Of a stretch of 44,771 bases of DNA, positions 1 through 8,963 are shown piece by piece. The first letter of the stretch is position 1. Each line of letters starts with the position of its first letter. The stretch comes from Akkermansiaceae bacterium UBA6138 (GTDB taxonomy: Bacteria > Verrucomicrobiota > Verrucomicrobiia > Verrucomicrobiales > DEV007), in NCBI GenBank assembly GCA_002422425.1, contig DIVG01000003.1, positions 1 to 44,771 on the forward strand. Reading direction: 5' to 3'. The notes under the pieces were generated by a model that was not told the DNA's origin, did not search any database, and was given only the letters and a program-made list of their open reading frames with translations. A program made the position numbers and the translations under genes.

Positions 1-362
1 CCAACGGCAAAAAGAAAGCCGATGAGAAGGACAAGGAGAAAGCCGCCGCGATCAACACCGACCTGATCATCTCCCTCCCCGAATCGGGCAAACCCGCTGC
101 CTTTACCGATCTGAAGGAACACCAGGGCGAGCAAAGCTCCACCGGCGCCAAAGAGCGCGCCTTCGACAAGGTAACCACTCCCCTCTTCGCCCTCGCCTTT
201 GACAAGGAGAGCCTCTGGTCCTACGCCGGCGGCGAAGACGGCAAGCTCTATGTCTGGGATGACAAAGGCAAACTGAAGTCCACCCTCGAAGCACCCGACG
301 CAGCTACTCCTGCTCCCATTGAAACAGTCGAAGCCCCTGCACCCGCTGCCAAAACACCCTGA
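1..362 (+). CDS. WD40-repeat protein, C-terminal part (5' end outside window)
   Basis: An open frame runs in from the left edge (first full codon at base 3) and ends at a TGA at 360-362. The 119 visible residues start with a Lys/Glu/Asp-rich linker, then carry one recognisable WD40 blade (ALAFDKESLWSYAGGEDG followed by KLYVWD) and end in an Ala/Pro-rich tail. The blade has the Gly-Asp/Glu-Gly then VWD pattern of a closing WD40 unit, so a beta-propeller scaffold is likely; substrate or partner cannot be read. The stop overlaps the next start (TGATG), so the two genes are probably co-translated. WD40 proteins commonly sit beside DUF1549/DUF1501 genes in Planctomycetes and Verrucomicrobia, which supports the assignment. 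The start is not in the window. Confidence 0.75.
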   Translation, partial: NGKKKADEKDKEKAAAINTDLIISLPESGKPAAFTDLKEHQGEQSSTGAKERAFDKVTTPLFALAFDKESLWSYAGGEDGKLYVWDDKGKLKSTLEAPDAATPAPIETVEAPAPAAKTP

Positions 363-2557
363 TGAAAAAACTCTCCCCACTCCTTCTTATTGCTTCGTCA
401 GGTTGGACCACCCTCCACGCCAGCTCGCCCGCCTCAATCTCTTTCGAGAACGATGTCCTCCCCATCATGACACGGGCCGGATGCATGCTTGGGAGCTGCC
501 ACGCGAAGGCCGACGGGCAGAACGGCTTCCAGCTCTCGATCTTTTCCTTCGACCCCGACTCGGACTACCGCGAGATCGTTTACGATGCGAGAGGACGCCG
601 CATTTTCCCCTCGTCGCCCGACCACTCGCTCCTCCTTCTCAAGGCAACCAACGCGGTCCCGCACGAAGGGGAAAAGCGCTTCGAAAAGGACTCCGAGTTC
701 TACAAAGTCCTCCGGCAGTGGATCGCCGAGGGAGCGCCCCGCCGCATCCCCGACGAGCCCGAGCCCACCGGCATCACGATCAGCCCGTCCGAGCTGTCCT
801 TCAAAAAGAACGAGACAAAACCCATCAAAGTGACCGTCTCCTACTCGAACGGCAAGACCCGCGACGTCACCCACCTCAGCGAGTTCACCTCGAACGACGC
901 CGCCTTTGCCAAAGTCGATCACGACGGCAAGATCACGGCCGGAGGCGTCCCCGGGGAAAACAGTGTCATCGTTCGCTACGTCGATCAGGTCGCGGCCGTT
1001 CGCGTCGTCATCCCGCCGGATAAACTGCTCCCGCCCGAGACCTACACCAAGTTGCCGCGGAACAACCGCATCGACGACCTCGCCTACACCCGCTTTCAGG
1101 AGCTCGGCCTTTTCCCCTCCGCGCCGTGTCGCGATGACGAATTCCTCCGCCGCGCCACGCTCGACGTCCTCGGCCGGCTCCCCACGATCGAAGAGTCCCG
1201 CGCCTTCCTCGCCGACACCAGCCCTGACAAACGCGCCAAACTCGCCGACCGGCTCCTCTCGCCTGCGCATCGCTTCGACTACGCCGACTTCTGGGCGACA
1301 AAGTGGGGCGATCTGCTGCGCCCCAACACCCAGCGGGTGGGGGTGAAGCCCGTCTATCTGCTCGACCAGTGGATCCGCGAAAAATTCCGCGACAACATGA
1401 CCTGGGATGCCTTCGTCACCGAGCTCCTCACCGCCAGCGGCAGCACCCACGAGTATGGTCCCGTCGCGGTCATCCGCGACAAACGCGAGGCAGCGGATAT
1501 GGCCGAGTTCATCGCCCAACTCTTCCTCGGGGTGCGGCTAAACTGCGCCAAATGTCACCATCACCCATCGGAAAAATGGAGCCAGGATGACTACTATTCC
1601 ATGGCTGCCTTCTTCGGATCCATGAAGCAAAAAGGCCAGGGAATCTCCGCACCCATCTCCGGCGAGCCCGAATACTGGTGGTTCGAGCCCGGCGGCAAGG
1701 TCACCCACCCCGTGAGCGAGGCGGTCATGACGCCCAAGCCCCCCGACACTCCCGCCTTCACCGAGATGGACCCGACCGCCGATCCGCGGGCCGTCTTTGC
1801 GACCTGGCTGACGACGAAGGAAAATCCCTTCTTCGCCCGCGCCATGGTCAACCGCATCTGGGCCGAGATGTTCGGCAAAGGGCTCGTCGATCCCGTCGAC
1901 GACTTCCGCGACTCCAATCCGCCGGCAAACGCTCCGCTCCTCGAGTGGCTCGCAAAGGACTTTGCCGAACACGGCTTCGACCAGAAACACACGATCCGCC
2001 TCATTCTCAACAGCCGTCTTTATCAGCAGAGCTCCGAGCCGAATGAGCACAATATCGGTGACAAACGAAACTTCTCCCGCAGCTACCGGCGCCGTCTCCC
2101 CGGCGAAGTCCTCCTCGACTCGATCTCGCTCATCACCGCCCAGCCCGAGAAGCTCACCGGACTCCCCGCCGACGCCCGCGCGATGCAGCAGTGGAATCAC
2201 CTCCTCCCCAGTGACTTCCTCGACGCCTTCGGACGTCCCGACTCCAGCGCCGCGCCTCCGTGCGAGCGCGAGACCGGCGGCAGTGTCGTCCAGGCCCTGC
2301 ATCTCATGAACTCGGACAGCCTCCAGAAAAAACTCTCCGGCAAGAGCCCCTGGCTCGATGAACTCGGGAAAAAGCCCGCGTCCGAGGCCATCGACGAGAT
2401 CTATCTGCGCCTTTTCTCCCGCCTCCCTGCGGAAAACGAAAAACAGATCGGCAGCGCCCACCTCGCCACCGCCGTCGCCGTCGCCCCCGTCCGACCGCTG
2501 CTCGAGGACCTCGTCTGGTCTTTGCTGAATTCAGCGGAGTTTGTCCTGAATCACTGA
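362..2557 (+). CDS. DUF1549/DUF1553 c-type cytochrome-like exported protein
   Basis: A 731-residue protein with a signal peptide (about residues 1-20, ending LHA). A cytochrome-like N-terminal domain contains C41, C46 and H47, the CxxxxCH variant seen in this PVC family instead of CxxCH. An Ig-like Big_2 domain follows (about residues 140-220), then DUF1549/PSCyt2 (about 235-420) with a canonical haem motif CAKCH at 395-399, and DUF1553/PSD1 (about 480-725, including RAMVNRIWAEMFGKGLVDP). It is expected in the periplasm or on the surface. The family is often linked to polysaccharide degradation clusters, but the exact reaction is unknown. It overlaps the WD40 gene upstream and precedes a DUF1501 gene, the usual partner. 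The ATG is set by the overlap and the signal peptide. Confidence 0.93.
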   Translation: MKKLSPLLLIASSGWTTLHASSPASISFENDVLPIMTRAGCMLGSCHAKADGQNGFQLSIFSFDPDSDYREIVYDARGRRIFPSSPDHSLLLLKATNAVPHEGEKRFEKDSEFYKVLRQWIAEGAPRRIPDEPEPTGITISPSELSFKKNETKPIKVTVSYSNGKTRDVTHLSEFTSNDAAFAKVDHDGKITAGGVPGENSVIVRYVDQVAAVRVVIPPDKLLPPETYTKLPRNNRIDDLAYTRFQELGLFPSAPCRDDEFLRRATLDVLGRLPTIEESRAFLADTSPDKRAKLADRLLSPAHRFDYADFWATKWGDLLRPNTQRVGVKPVYLLDQWIREKFRDNMTWDAFVTELLTASGSTHEYGPVAVIRDKREAADMAEFIAQLFLGVRLNCAKCHHHPSEKWSQDDYYSMAAFFGSMKQKGQGISAPISGEPEYWWFEPGGKVTHPVSEAVMTPKPPDTPAFTEMDPTADPRAVFATWLTTKENPFFARAMVNRIWAEMFGKGLVDPVDDFRDSNPPANAPLLEWLAKDFAEHGFDQKHTIRLILNSRLYQQSSEPNEHNIGDKRNFSRSYRRRLPGEVLLDSISLITAQPEKLTGLPADARAMQQWNHLLPSDFLDAFGRPDSSAAPPCERETGGSVVQALHLMNSDSLQKKLSGKSPWLDELGKKPASEAIDEIYLRLFSRLPAENEKQIGSAHLATAVAVAPVRPLLEDLVWSLLNSAEFVLNH

Positions 2558-2644
2558 TCATCGCCCGAATAGGTTCGGCTCGAACGGGCCACGCGATGAC
2601 GCAAGTTGCCCCTGCCCCTAAATCACCGCTATCTTCCGCAAGTC

Positions 2645-3994
2645 ATGAGCCATCAACGATTACTGCGAAACTGCGAAGGGGTCGGCCGCCGGGATTTCAT
2701 CCAAACCGGTCTTGGCGCCCTCGGCGGTCTGGGACTCACCAGCATGCTCGGCCTGCGCGACGCGGCCGCCGCTGCCTCGGCTGCCCCGTCCCTCTCCAAA
2801 TCGGACACCCGCTGCATCTTTATCTGGCTCGATGGTGGCCCCTCCCACTACGAGACCTTTGATCCCAAGCCCGACGCCCCCTCGGAGATCCGCGGCGAGT
2901 TCAAGTCTATTCCCACTTCGGTCCCCGGCGTTCACTTTTCGGAGAAGTTCCCCAAGCTCGCGAAGGGGTTCGACCAATTCACCGTGGTCCGCTCCATCGC
3001 CCACGCCCAGAACAACCACGGGGCCGGCAATCACTACCTCATGACCGGCAGCCCTACCCCCGTTCCGGTGGGATGCGGTGCCTTTGTGACTTTCCATCCC
3101 AGCTTCGGGTCGGTTGTGAGTCACAACCGCATCGTCAAGCACGGGCTTCCCGCCTATGTCTCGACCCCGCGCATGTCGCGCTCGGGCGGGCCGAACTTCC
3201 TCGGTGCCCAGCACGCCCCCTTTGTCATCTCCGACAATCCCGACAGCAAGAGCTTCCGCGTCCGCGACGTCTCCCTGCCCAAAGACCTCGAGGACGGGCG
3301 CGCCAGGTCCCGCGTCGAGCTGCGCAAGTCGCTCGATCAGATGCGCCGCATCACCGACACCGCCGCCGAAGATCCCGCAATCGCCTTTGACGACTACTAC
3401 GCCAAAGCCTTCGACCTTATCACCTCGGACGAAGCGCAGAAGGCCTTCGACATTTCCCACGAGCCCGACGAGGTCCGCGAAAAATATGGTCGTAACGACT
3501 TCGGGCAGCGGCTCCTCCTTGCCCGTCGTCTCACCGAAGTCGGCGTCCCCTTCGTCACCGTCTACAGCGGCGGATGGGACGACCACCGCACCCTGTTCGA
3601 GAACTTCAAAAAGGACAAGGCCGAGCGCGTTGATACCGGCGTCAGCGCCCTCATCCAAGATCTCGCCGACCGCGGCACCCTCGACAACACCATGGTCGTG
3701 CTCCTCGGTGAATTCGGACGCACACCCAAGATCAACAAAGACGGCGGTCGCGACCACTGGTCTTTTGCGATGAGCGTTCTCATGGCCGGTGCCGGCATCC
3801 CCGGCGGCCAGATCGTCGGCGCCACCGATGTGAAAGGCTACTACGCGAACGAAAACATCTACGCTCCCGAAGACTTCGCCACCAGCCTCTACACGAAGAT
3901 GGGCATCGATCCCACCACGATCATGCACGACACCAACAACCGCCCCATCCAGCTGGTCAACAACGGTCGTCTCATCAAGGAACTCTTCGCCTGA
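2645..3994 (+). CDS. DUF1501 family Tat-exported protein
   Basis: A 449-residue protein of the DUF1501 family, which belongs to the alkaline-phosphatase/sulfatase-like fold group. The N-terminus has a twin-arginine signal: GRRDFIQTGLGALGG followed by a hydrophobic stretch ending in an Ala-rich cleavage region. Family landmarks are IWLDGGPSHYETFDPKP near the mature N-terminus, NHGAGNHYLMTGSPTP in the middle, and LGEFGRTPKINKDGGRDHW with DTG-like metal-site surroundings toward the end. I chose ATG at 2645 because it places the RR motif near residue 15; a TTG at 2606 would add 13 residues without signal-peptide character. It lies 87 bases after the cytochrome gene and 8 bases before the next gene, so it is within one operon. 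The enzymatic activity of the family is not established. Confidence 0.93.
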   Translation: MSHQRLLRNCEGVGRRDFIQTGLGALGGLGLTSMLGLRDAAAAASAAPSLSKSDTRCIFIWLDGGPSHYETFDPKPDAPSEIRGEFKSIPTSVPGVHFSEKFPKLAKGFDQFTVVRSIAHAQNNHGAGNHYLMTGSPTPVPVGCGAFVTFHPSFGSVVSHNRIVKHGLPAYVSTPRMSRSGGPNFLGAQHAPFVISDNPDSKSFRVRDVSLPKDLEDGRARSRVELRKSLDQMRRITDTAAEDPAIAFDDYYAKAFDLITSDEAQKAFDISHEPDEVREKYGRNDFGQRLLLARRLTEVGVPFVTVYSGGWDDHRTLFENFKKDKAERVDTGVSALIQDLADRGTLDNTMVVLLGEFGRTPKINKDGGRDHWSFAMSVLMAGAGIPGGQIVGATDVKGYYANENIYAPEDFATSLYTKMGIDPTTIMHDTNNRPIQLVNNGRLIKELFA

Positions 3995-4002
3995 CCCGTA
4001 GC

Positions 4003-5559
4003 GTGAAGGCCGGGCTCCCCATCGTAGCGCTGCTTGCGGCCATCGGGTGCTGCGCCACTTCGGTGGCCACTGCGGCCGTTCCAACGCTCGACTCGGTCTA
4101 TCCACCCGGCGGCAAAAAGGGTTCCGAGATCGCGCTCACCCTGAATGGGAAATTCGAACCCTGGCCCTGCTCGCTCTGGTTTTCCCGCAACGGTCTCACC
4201 TTCACCCCCGATCCCGATCCCAAAAAAATCGGTGTCGGCAAGCTCACGATCGCTCCCGACGCCGCGCCCGGGCCGGTCTTTATCCGCGCCCACAACCCCG
4301 AGGGAGCCTCGATGCCCGTCTTCTTCATCATCAGTGATCAGAACGAGATCCTCGAAGAGGAAAAAGACAACAGCACCGTCTCCGGAGCCTCCCCCCTCGA
4401 TCGCACCAAACTGCCCCTCGTCCTCAACGGCACCCTCTCCGCCGGAGGCGAACTCGACTCAAAGCGCATCACCCTTGAAAAAGGCGAGACCCTCTTCGCC
4501 GCCGTCGAGGCCTACGCCCTGCGCTCCCTCATCGATCCTGCGATTCATCTGCACGATGCTGCGGGGAACCGGCTCCTCCTCGAACACGACGGACCCGACA
4601 ATCTCGATCCCCTCCTCACTTTTACCGCTCCCGAAAAAGGGGATTACATCCTCTCAATCGCGGGCTTTTCCCATCCCCCCGCCGCAAGCGTCGCCTACAC
4701 CGGATCGAAAAGCGCGAACTACCGTCTCCACCTCGCCCTCAAGCGCGACCAGCTTCCCAAACATCTCGGTCCCGCCGACCCCGGACCCGACACTGCCGGA
4801 GATATCCTCACTCCCGGCAAGCCCGTCATCGGAACGCTCAAGACCGCCGGAGAGCCGGCCCGTTGCAGGATATCCGCAAAAAAAGGCGACAAACTCCTCG
4901 TCAAAGTCGAAGGCCGCGCCCTCGGTTACCCCATCGATCCCGTCCTGAGGATCCTCAAAGCCGACGGCTCCGAGATCCGCAAAGAAGACGACACCAACAA
5001 GTCGGCCGATCCGGAATATCTCTGGATCGTCGCCGAAGACGGTGAATACGGTATCACGGTGACGGATCGTTTTTCCCGCGGCGGCGACACCATGCGCTAC
5101 CGGCTCTCCGCCGCCCCGCCGGTAGCTGACTTCACGGTCACCCTCGACAAAAGTCTCTACACGATGGAAAGAGGCAAGACGCTAGAGATTAAGGCGAATG
5201 TGACCCGTCTTCACGGCCACAAGGACAGCCTCAGCTTTACCATTCCCAACCTTCCCGCCGGCATTACCCTCACTGCTCCGGAAACGGTTCCCGAAAAAGG
5301 TGGCGAAGTCATTCTCAAACTCGAAGCCAAGGACGACATTGCCGCCGTCAGCACTTCTCTGCAAGTCGTCGCAACAGAACTAAAGACCGAAGGGGACGCC
5401 GGGAAAGCACTCGAGAAAACCGCCGTCTTTTCCTTCAAAGACGACAATCACCGCGGCCCCTACCTCATCGACGAAATCGCGGAAATTTGGCTAACCCTCC
5501 CGCCAGTGAAAGAGGAGAAAAAACCGGAAGAGATAAAAAAAGAAGAGAACGCAGAATAG
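4003..5559 (+). CDS. Exported pre-peptidase C-terminal (PPC) domain protein
   Basis: A 518-residue exported protein starting with GTG only 8 bases after the DUF1501 stop. It has a signal peptide (hydrophobic LPIVALLAAIGCCATS, cleavage near VATA-A). The mature part starts with an IPT/Ig-like beta domain (PTLDSVYPPGGKKGSEIALTL), then two PPC-like jelly-roll domains: around residues 120-250 (GETLFAAVEAY ... KGDYILSIAGFS) and around 265-370 (KKGDKLLVKVEGRALG ... EDGEYGITVTDRFSRGG). A further beta-domain follows, then a Lys/Glu-rich tail. No catalytic residues are visible; it is probably a binding or scaffold protein for the exported cytochrome/DUF1501 pair. PPC-domain proteins in this gene order recur in PVC bacteria. 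The tail is strongly charged (PEEIKKEEN) and may contact other components. Confidence 0.85.
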   Translation: MKAGLPIVALLAAIGCCATSVATAAVPTLDSVYPPGGKKGSEIALTLNGKFEPWPCSLWFSRNGLTFTPDPDPKKIGVGKLTIAPDAAPGPVFIRAHNPEGASMPVFFIISDQNEILEEEKDNSTVSGASPLDRTKLPLVLNGTLSAGGELDSKRITLEKGETLFAAVEAYALRSLIDPAIHLHDAAGNRLLLEHDGPDNLDPLLTFTAPEKGDYILSIAGFSHPPAASVAYTGSKSANYRLHLALKRDQLPKHLGPADPGPDTAGDILTPGKPVIGTLKTAGEPARCRISAKKGDKLLVKVEGRALGYPIDPVLRILKADGSEIRKEDDTNKSADPEYLWIVAEDGEYGITVTDRFSRGGDTMRYRLSAAPPVADFTVTLDKSLYTMERGKTLEIKANVTRLHGHKDSLSFTIPNLPAGITLTAPETVPEKGGEVILKLEAKDDIAAVSTSLQVVATELKTEGDAGKALEKTAVFSFKDDNHRGPYLIDEIAEIWLTLPPVKEEKKPEEIKKEENAE

Positions 5560-5588
5560 CCGGAACGCGGGGTTTTCAACGCTCCGGC
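5559..5588. terminator. Possible hairpin between convergent genes
   Basis: GCCGGAACG at 5559-5567 pairs with CGCTCCGGC at 5580-5588 (one mismatch), with a 12-base loop. It begins on the last base of the upstream stop codon and lies in the 54-base gap between convergent genes. There is no clear T-run, so terminator function is only likely by position. Confidence 0.4.
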
Positions 5589-5613
5589 TTCGGTCCACTT
5601 CATGCCCGGCATG

Positions 5614-6510
5614 TCAGCACCCTTGTTTTCCTCCCCCGCAACCCGACGGCGAGCCCGCCTTTTTTTGCAACCACGGAACCATGATCACCGATGAGACGAT
5701 GATTCCGGCACCGGTATAGAATCCCATCGTCATTTTCTCCGACGCCCCGAAAATGAGCGCAGCGAGGGCAATTCCGTAGAGCGGCTCGAGATTGTAGACC
5801 ACGTTGATAGTGAAGACGGAAAGCTGTCGCATCACCCTGACAAAAGCCGCATAAGGCACCACCGTGCAGCCAAACGCGAAGAGCAGCAGCCAGCCGAAAT
5901 CGGCCGCGCCGGGGCATTCGGGAAAAACCTTTCCCGCCGTGACCGGTAGCAACAGCACTGTCGCGATACAAGCACCCAACATCTCGTAGACGCAGAGCGT
6001 TGCAAAATGAAAGCGCCTCACGACTTGCTTGTTCGTCACCGCATAAACCGAAGCAAGCAGAGCCGAGAAAAGGCCGACCGAAAAGCCAAGCCAGTAACGC
6101 GACTCCACCGCATAGATCAGCCAGACGGCCCCTACCGTAAGCCCCCCGACGATCAGTTCAAGCAGGCTCCAGCGACGTGTTCCGTTCACCAGAGGCTCGA
6201 TCAACGAGCACCAGATCATCAGCGTCGGCAGCGCCGCAAGCGAGACCGATGCCGTCGCAAGCCGACCTGAAAGGAAGAAGGTGACCCAATGAAGTCCGAG
6301 CAAGGCTCCGATTCCCAGTAATTTCAACGCGTCCCCACACGGCAGACGCAACGGGCACCGCAACAGACCTGCCAGCCCGAGAAATCCAAGCGCCGCCAGA
6401 GCCGTCCGCCAAACCACCATGTCCAGCGCGGGCAGGGAGATCAGCTTCCCGAGCACTGCCGTAAAAGCCCAGGCGAGAATAACGAGATGGAGAATGAGCA
6501 ACGGGCGCAC
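5614..6510 (-). CDS. EamA/DMT-family transporter
   Basis: A 298-residue integral membrane protein with about ten hydrophobic segments, arranged as two repeats of the EamA drug/metabolite-transporter fold. The first repeat starts MRPLLILHLVILAWAFTAVLG and includes the family signature VVWRTALAALGFLGLAGL. The second has VYNLEPLYGIALAALIFGASE, typical of the last third of EamA proteins. Substrate is not predictable from the sequence; amino acids, sugars or nucleotide sugars are all possible for the family. It lies 88 bases downstream of a glycosyltransferase on the same strand, so a link with glycan precursor movement is possible but unproven. The tail is Gly/Cys/Lys-rich and cytoplasmic. Confidence 0.88.
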   Translation of the reverse strand: MRPLLILHLVILAWAFTAVLGKLISLPALDMVVWRTALAALGFLGLAGLLRCPLRLPCGDALKLLGIGALLGLHWVTFFLSGRLATASVSLAALPTLMIWCSLIEPLVNGTRRWSLLELIVGGLTVGAVWLIYAVESRYWLGFSVGLFSALLASVYAVTNKQVVRRFHFATLCVYEMLGACIATVLLLPVTAGKVFPECPGAADFGWLLLFAFGCTVVPYAAFVRVMRQLSVFTINVVYNLEPLYGIALAALIFGASEKMTMGFYTGAGIIVSSVIMVPWLQKKAGSPSGCGGGKQGC

Positions 6511-6598
6511 AAAAAAGGGGGTGAAGGTGATCCGGGTTTCCGGCGGAACAATACTCTCTTGAGCACGTTGGAGCCGAATTCATACCCTGTTCGCGTTG

Positions 6599-7531
6599 TC
6601 ACGGGTCTGTCACGATGCTTCCCCGATAGATCAACCGAAGGTAGCGGACCCACACCATCACGTGGCGCCGCCATCGCTCTCTTCCCCCAGACCTCCGTAA
6701 CATCCTGCCGTAACTGCGAGCATCGGAGAATCGAGGTCTCGGTATGCTAGCAAACTCCCGATAGATTAGCGAGGGAAGCTGCTGACGCCAGACGTAGCCC
6801 TGCCAGGCTTCTCCAACCAGGTGACGCATCATTAACTGGACCGTCACCCGACGAATCAATCGTTCGGAGGAACTCTCTCCACGGCCCAGAAAGACGTTTT
6901 CTCCATGCCAGTGATAGCGAATATACGATGTCGCGAGCTGAAACTTGTGCCCGAGCATGACCGAGGCTCCATACGCCAGGACAAGATCGGCATTCGCCCG
7001 GCAGTGGCAGTTGACAGACAATGGCATGGGCAGAAAACGCTCCAGGAGCCGCCGCCGCGCGGAGATCCCCGAGGTGGGGCTGCTGATCCAGGCCTGAAGG
7101 ATAAGGGCACGGAAATAAGTCAGCCCGAAATCGACCTCCTCAACCGTCTCGCTGCCTGCCGAACCCCCAACGACAGTCATTGGCGAAAAAATATAGTCCA
7201 CCGTCGGCCTCGCGGAATATTCCTGTTCAAGCCTCTCCAACCATCCGGGCAGGTATTCGTCATCCGCGTCCAGAAATGTAATCACATCACCTCTCGATTC
7301 GGCGAATCCCATGTTGAATGCGGAGAGCTGGCCCTCGTTACTCTTGGCAAGGACACGGATACGGGAATCCCGGGCCGCCCAGTCACGGGCGACTTCAAGC
7401 GAATCGTCGCTGCTACCATCATCCACCACAATCACTTCGTCGGCGGCTCGAGTCTGTGCCGCGACACTCGCGAGAGCACGCCCGAGAAAACGGCCGTAAT
7501 TGTAGTTGTTGATAAGAACGGAAATTTTCAA
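6599..7531 (-). CDS. Family 2 glycosyltransferase
   Basis: A 310-residue GT-A fold glycosyltransferase. The N-terminus (KISVLINNYNYGRFLGRAL) is a typical GT2 start. The nucleotide-binding Asp pair is in DEVIVVDDGSSDDS (residues 31-44) and the metal-binding motif DADDEY is at about 88-93. I chose the TTG at 7531 because it gives MKISVLINN, where GT2 proteins usually begin; the frame extends to an ATG at 7675, but that would add 48 residues without GT2 features and overlap the preceding gene. The C-terminal third, with several Trp and basic residues, likely binds the acceptor. The donor sugar cannot be told. It follows the envelope operon after a hairpin and precedes an EamA transporter. Confidence 0.88.
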   Translation of the reverse strand: MKISVLINNYNYGRFLGRALASVAAQTRAADEVIVVDDGSSDDSLEVARDWAARDSRIRVLAKSNEGQLSAFNMGFAESRGDVITFLDADDEYLPGWLERLEQEYSARPTVDYIFSPMTVVGGSAGSETVEEVDFGLTYFRALILQAWISSPTSGISARRRLLERFLPMPLSVNCHCRANADLVLAYGASVMLGHKFQLATSYIRYHWHGENVFLGRGESSSERLIRRVTVQLMMRHLVGEAWQGYVWRQQLPSLIYREFASIPRPRFSDARSYGRMLRRSGGRERWRRHVMVWVRYLRLIYRGSIVTDP

Positions 7532-7615
7532 GGGCAGATGGCCGGGACAGAGAAATCCCGATAAAACGATCGCCCTTCCTTTGAGTATAGAAAGGTAAAA
7601 CGACCCGGCGATTTC

Positions 7616-7655
7616 AAAAAAGTCCGTAGGGAGGTTTCCCCCGGGGGAAACCCTC
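7616..7655 (-). terminator. Hairpin at end of envelope operon
   Basis: A perfect palindrome of two 10-base arms (7633-7642 and 7643-7652, GGTTTCCCCC and its complement) starts a few bases after the stop codon at 7656. Read on the minus strand it is followed about 11 bases later by six Ts (7621-7616). The T-run is farther than ideal, but the position fits a Rho-independent terminator or an mRNA 3'-end stabiliser. Confidence 0.6.
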
Positions 7656-8945
7656 TCAGACCCCCAGCCTCTCATTCAGCCCCGCCCGCCATTTCAGAGT
7701 CGCGTCATTTTCCGTCCCCTCATCCGCACGGATATTCTTCTCGTAAAATGCGAGCAACTGATCCCGCAGGGCAGTCCGGGTCGCGATGGTAAGAAGCTCG
7801 GGTTGGGCAAAAAGGCCGGGTTTCGGACTGGTGTTCTGAGCGATGCAACGATAGAGGAAGATGCGGTCGTAAGTGCTTCGCAACGGGAGTCGTCCAAGTT
7901 CACGGAAAGTCTCGCGGAGGACCTCCTGAGTCGCGTCAAATTTACTTAGCAGATGAGCGATTTCGACCCCGTAAACCCAATCGGGACTGCGGTAGCGATG
8001 AGTGCGGTCGTAGATGCCGGCCGTCTCCCAGGCGACGATCCCGAGGGTCTGCCGGACGAGACTGAGGAGGTAGGCATCCATGGCCCGCTTCCCGATCTGC
8101 ATACCGCCCTTCCAGAGAAGCTCCGATCCCGCGATCCAGCCGGCTGCGAGAAGAGGGTTTGAGGTGATGAGCATCTTGCTGCCGTGCCAGAGATAGCGCA
8201 CCGGCTTCAGGTAAGGCTGTAGCTCCTCATACTTCCGGTAGACCTTGCTCGCCTTGCGGATGTTCTCGGAAACCTTGCGCAGGTTCATCTCTTTCACTTC
8301 GAGGATGGGCAGTTCCTCAATGAGAAGAATGATCTGAAGCGAGGCGCGGTTGACCGCTTTGAAAAGGCTCTCCAGATTCAGTTCGAGGAGCGGCAGGTCG
8401 GACTCGGGCCGGTAGATGCGGGCGATCGCTTCGGTGAAAGAGGCGAGGTCGAGGAGAAGCTGCTTGCCCTCGAACTTCCCGCTCGTCCAGTAGACGCCGC
8501 TGGAAAAGCGCTGCAACATCAGGTCAGCTTCGATGTCGAGCAGGGCGGCGACGCGCGAGTCCATCGCGACGTGGTCCTCGTCCTTCCAGTCTATCGTCTG
8601 GAGCGTTTTAAAATCGGGAAACTCCATCCATTCGCCGTAGGCCATCAGCACTTTCTCAAGTCCCTGCCGCTTTGCGTCGAGTCGCGTCGCCTCGGTCCTG
8701 ATGGCGCGACGGGCGATCTCGATGATCTCTTCTTCACTCACGGCGCAGTCCTTGGCCGGGGCTTTCCAGAGACTAACGGTAAGGAGTCCGATTGCGGCGG
8801 CGGTGACGACGGCCCACTTCGCCCAGACCGGTTCGATCCCGGCGAATAAGGCGAGGACACCGAGGCCGAGGAAAAGCAGGGCGGCAAAACCCCGTCCGCC
8901 ACGCGAGAGGGGTGAGCGTTCTTTCAACGACGCGATGGCCTTCAT
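7656..8945 (-). CDS. Uncharacterised membrane protein, last gene of envelope operon
   Basis: A 429-residue protein I do not recognise. Two hydrophobic helices lie at about residues 19-38 and 40-60, then a long mostly helical soluble region rich in Leu, Glu and Arg, with a weaker hydrophobic patch near LLAAGWIAGSELLW. Local features resemble helical GTPase-associated membrane proteins, but there is no P-loop and I make no family claim. It lies 18 bases after the pseudo-protease gene and is the last gene before a hairpin, so it is probably co-transcribed with the VWA genes and may act with them at the inner membrane. The start ATG directly precedes a short basic segment before the first membrane helix, consistent with a cytoplasmic N-terminus. 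Confidence 0.8.
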   Translation of the reverse strand: MKAIASLKERSPLSRGGRGFAALLFLGLGVLALFAGIEPVWAKWAVVTAAAIGLLTVSLWKAPAKDCAVSEEEIIEIARRAIRTEATRLDAKRQGLEKVLMAYGEWMEFPDFKTLQTIDWKDEDHVAMDSRVAALLDIEADLMLQRFSSGVYWTSGKFEGKQLLLDLASFTEAIARIYRPESDLPLLELNLESLFKAVNRASLQIILLIEELPILEVKEMNLRKVSENIRKASKVYRKYEELQPYLKPVRYLWHGSKMLITSNPLLAAGWIAGSELLWKGGMQIGKRAMDAYLLSLVRQTLGIVAWETAGIYDRTHRYRSPDWVYGVEIAHLLSKFDATQEVLRETFRELGRLPLRSTYDRIFLYRCIAQNTSPKPGLFAQPELLTIATRTALRDQLLAFYEKNIRADEGTENDATLKWRAGLNERLGV

Positions 8946-8963
8946 GGAAAAATCCCGGGGAGC

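Noticed and set aside
434..1519. Long minus-strand open frame opposite the cytochrome gene
   Set aside because: It is a complement shadow of a GC-rich gene; the plus frame has signal peptide, haem motifs and family domains.
2660..4105. 481-codon minus-strand frame
   Set aside because: Shadow of the DUF1501 gene; residues are Gly/Val/Asp-rich without motif or start signal.
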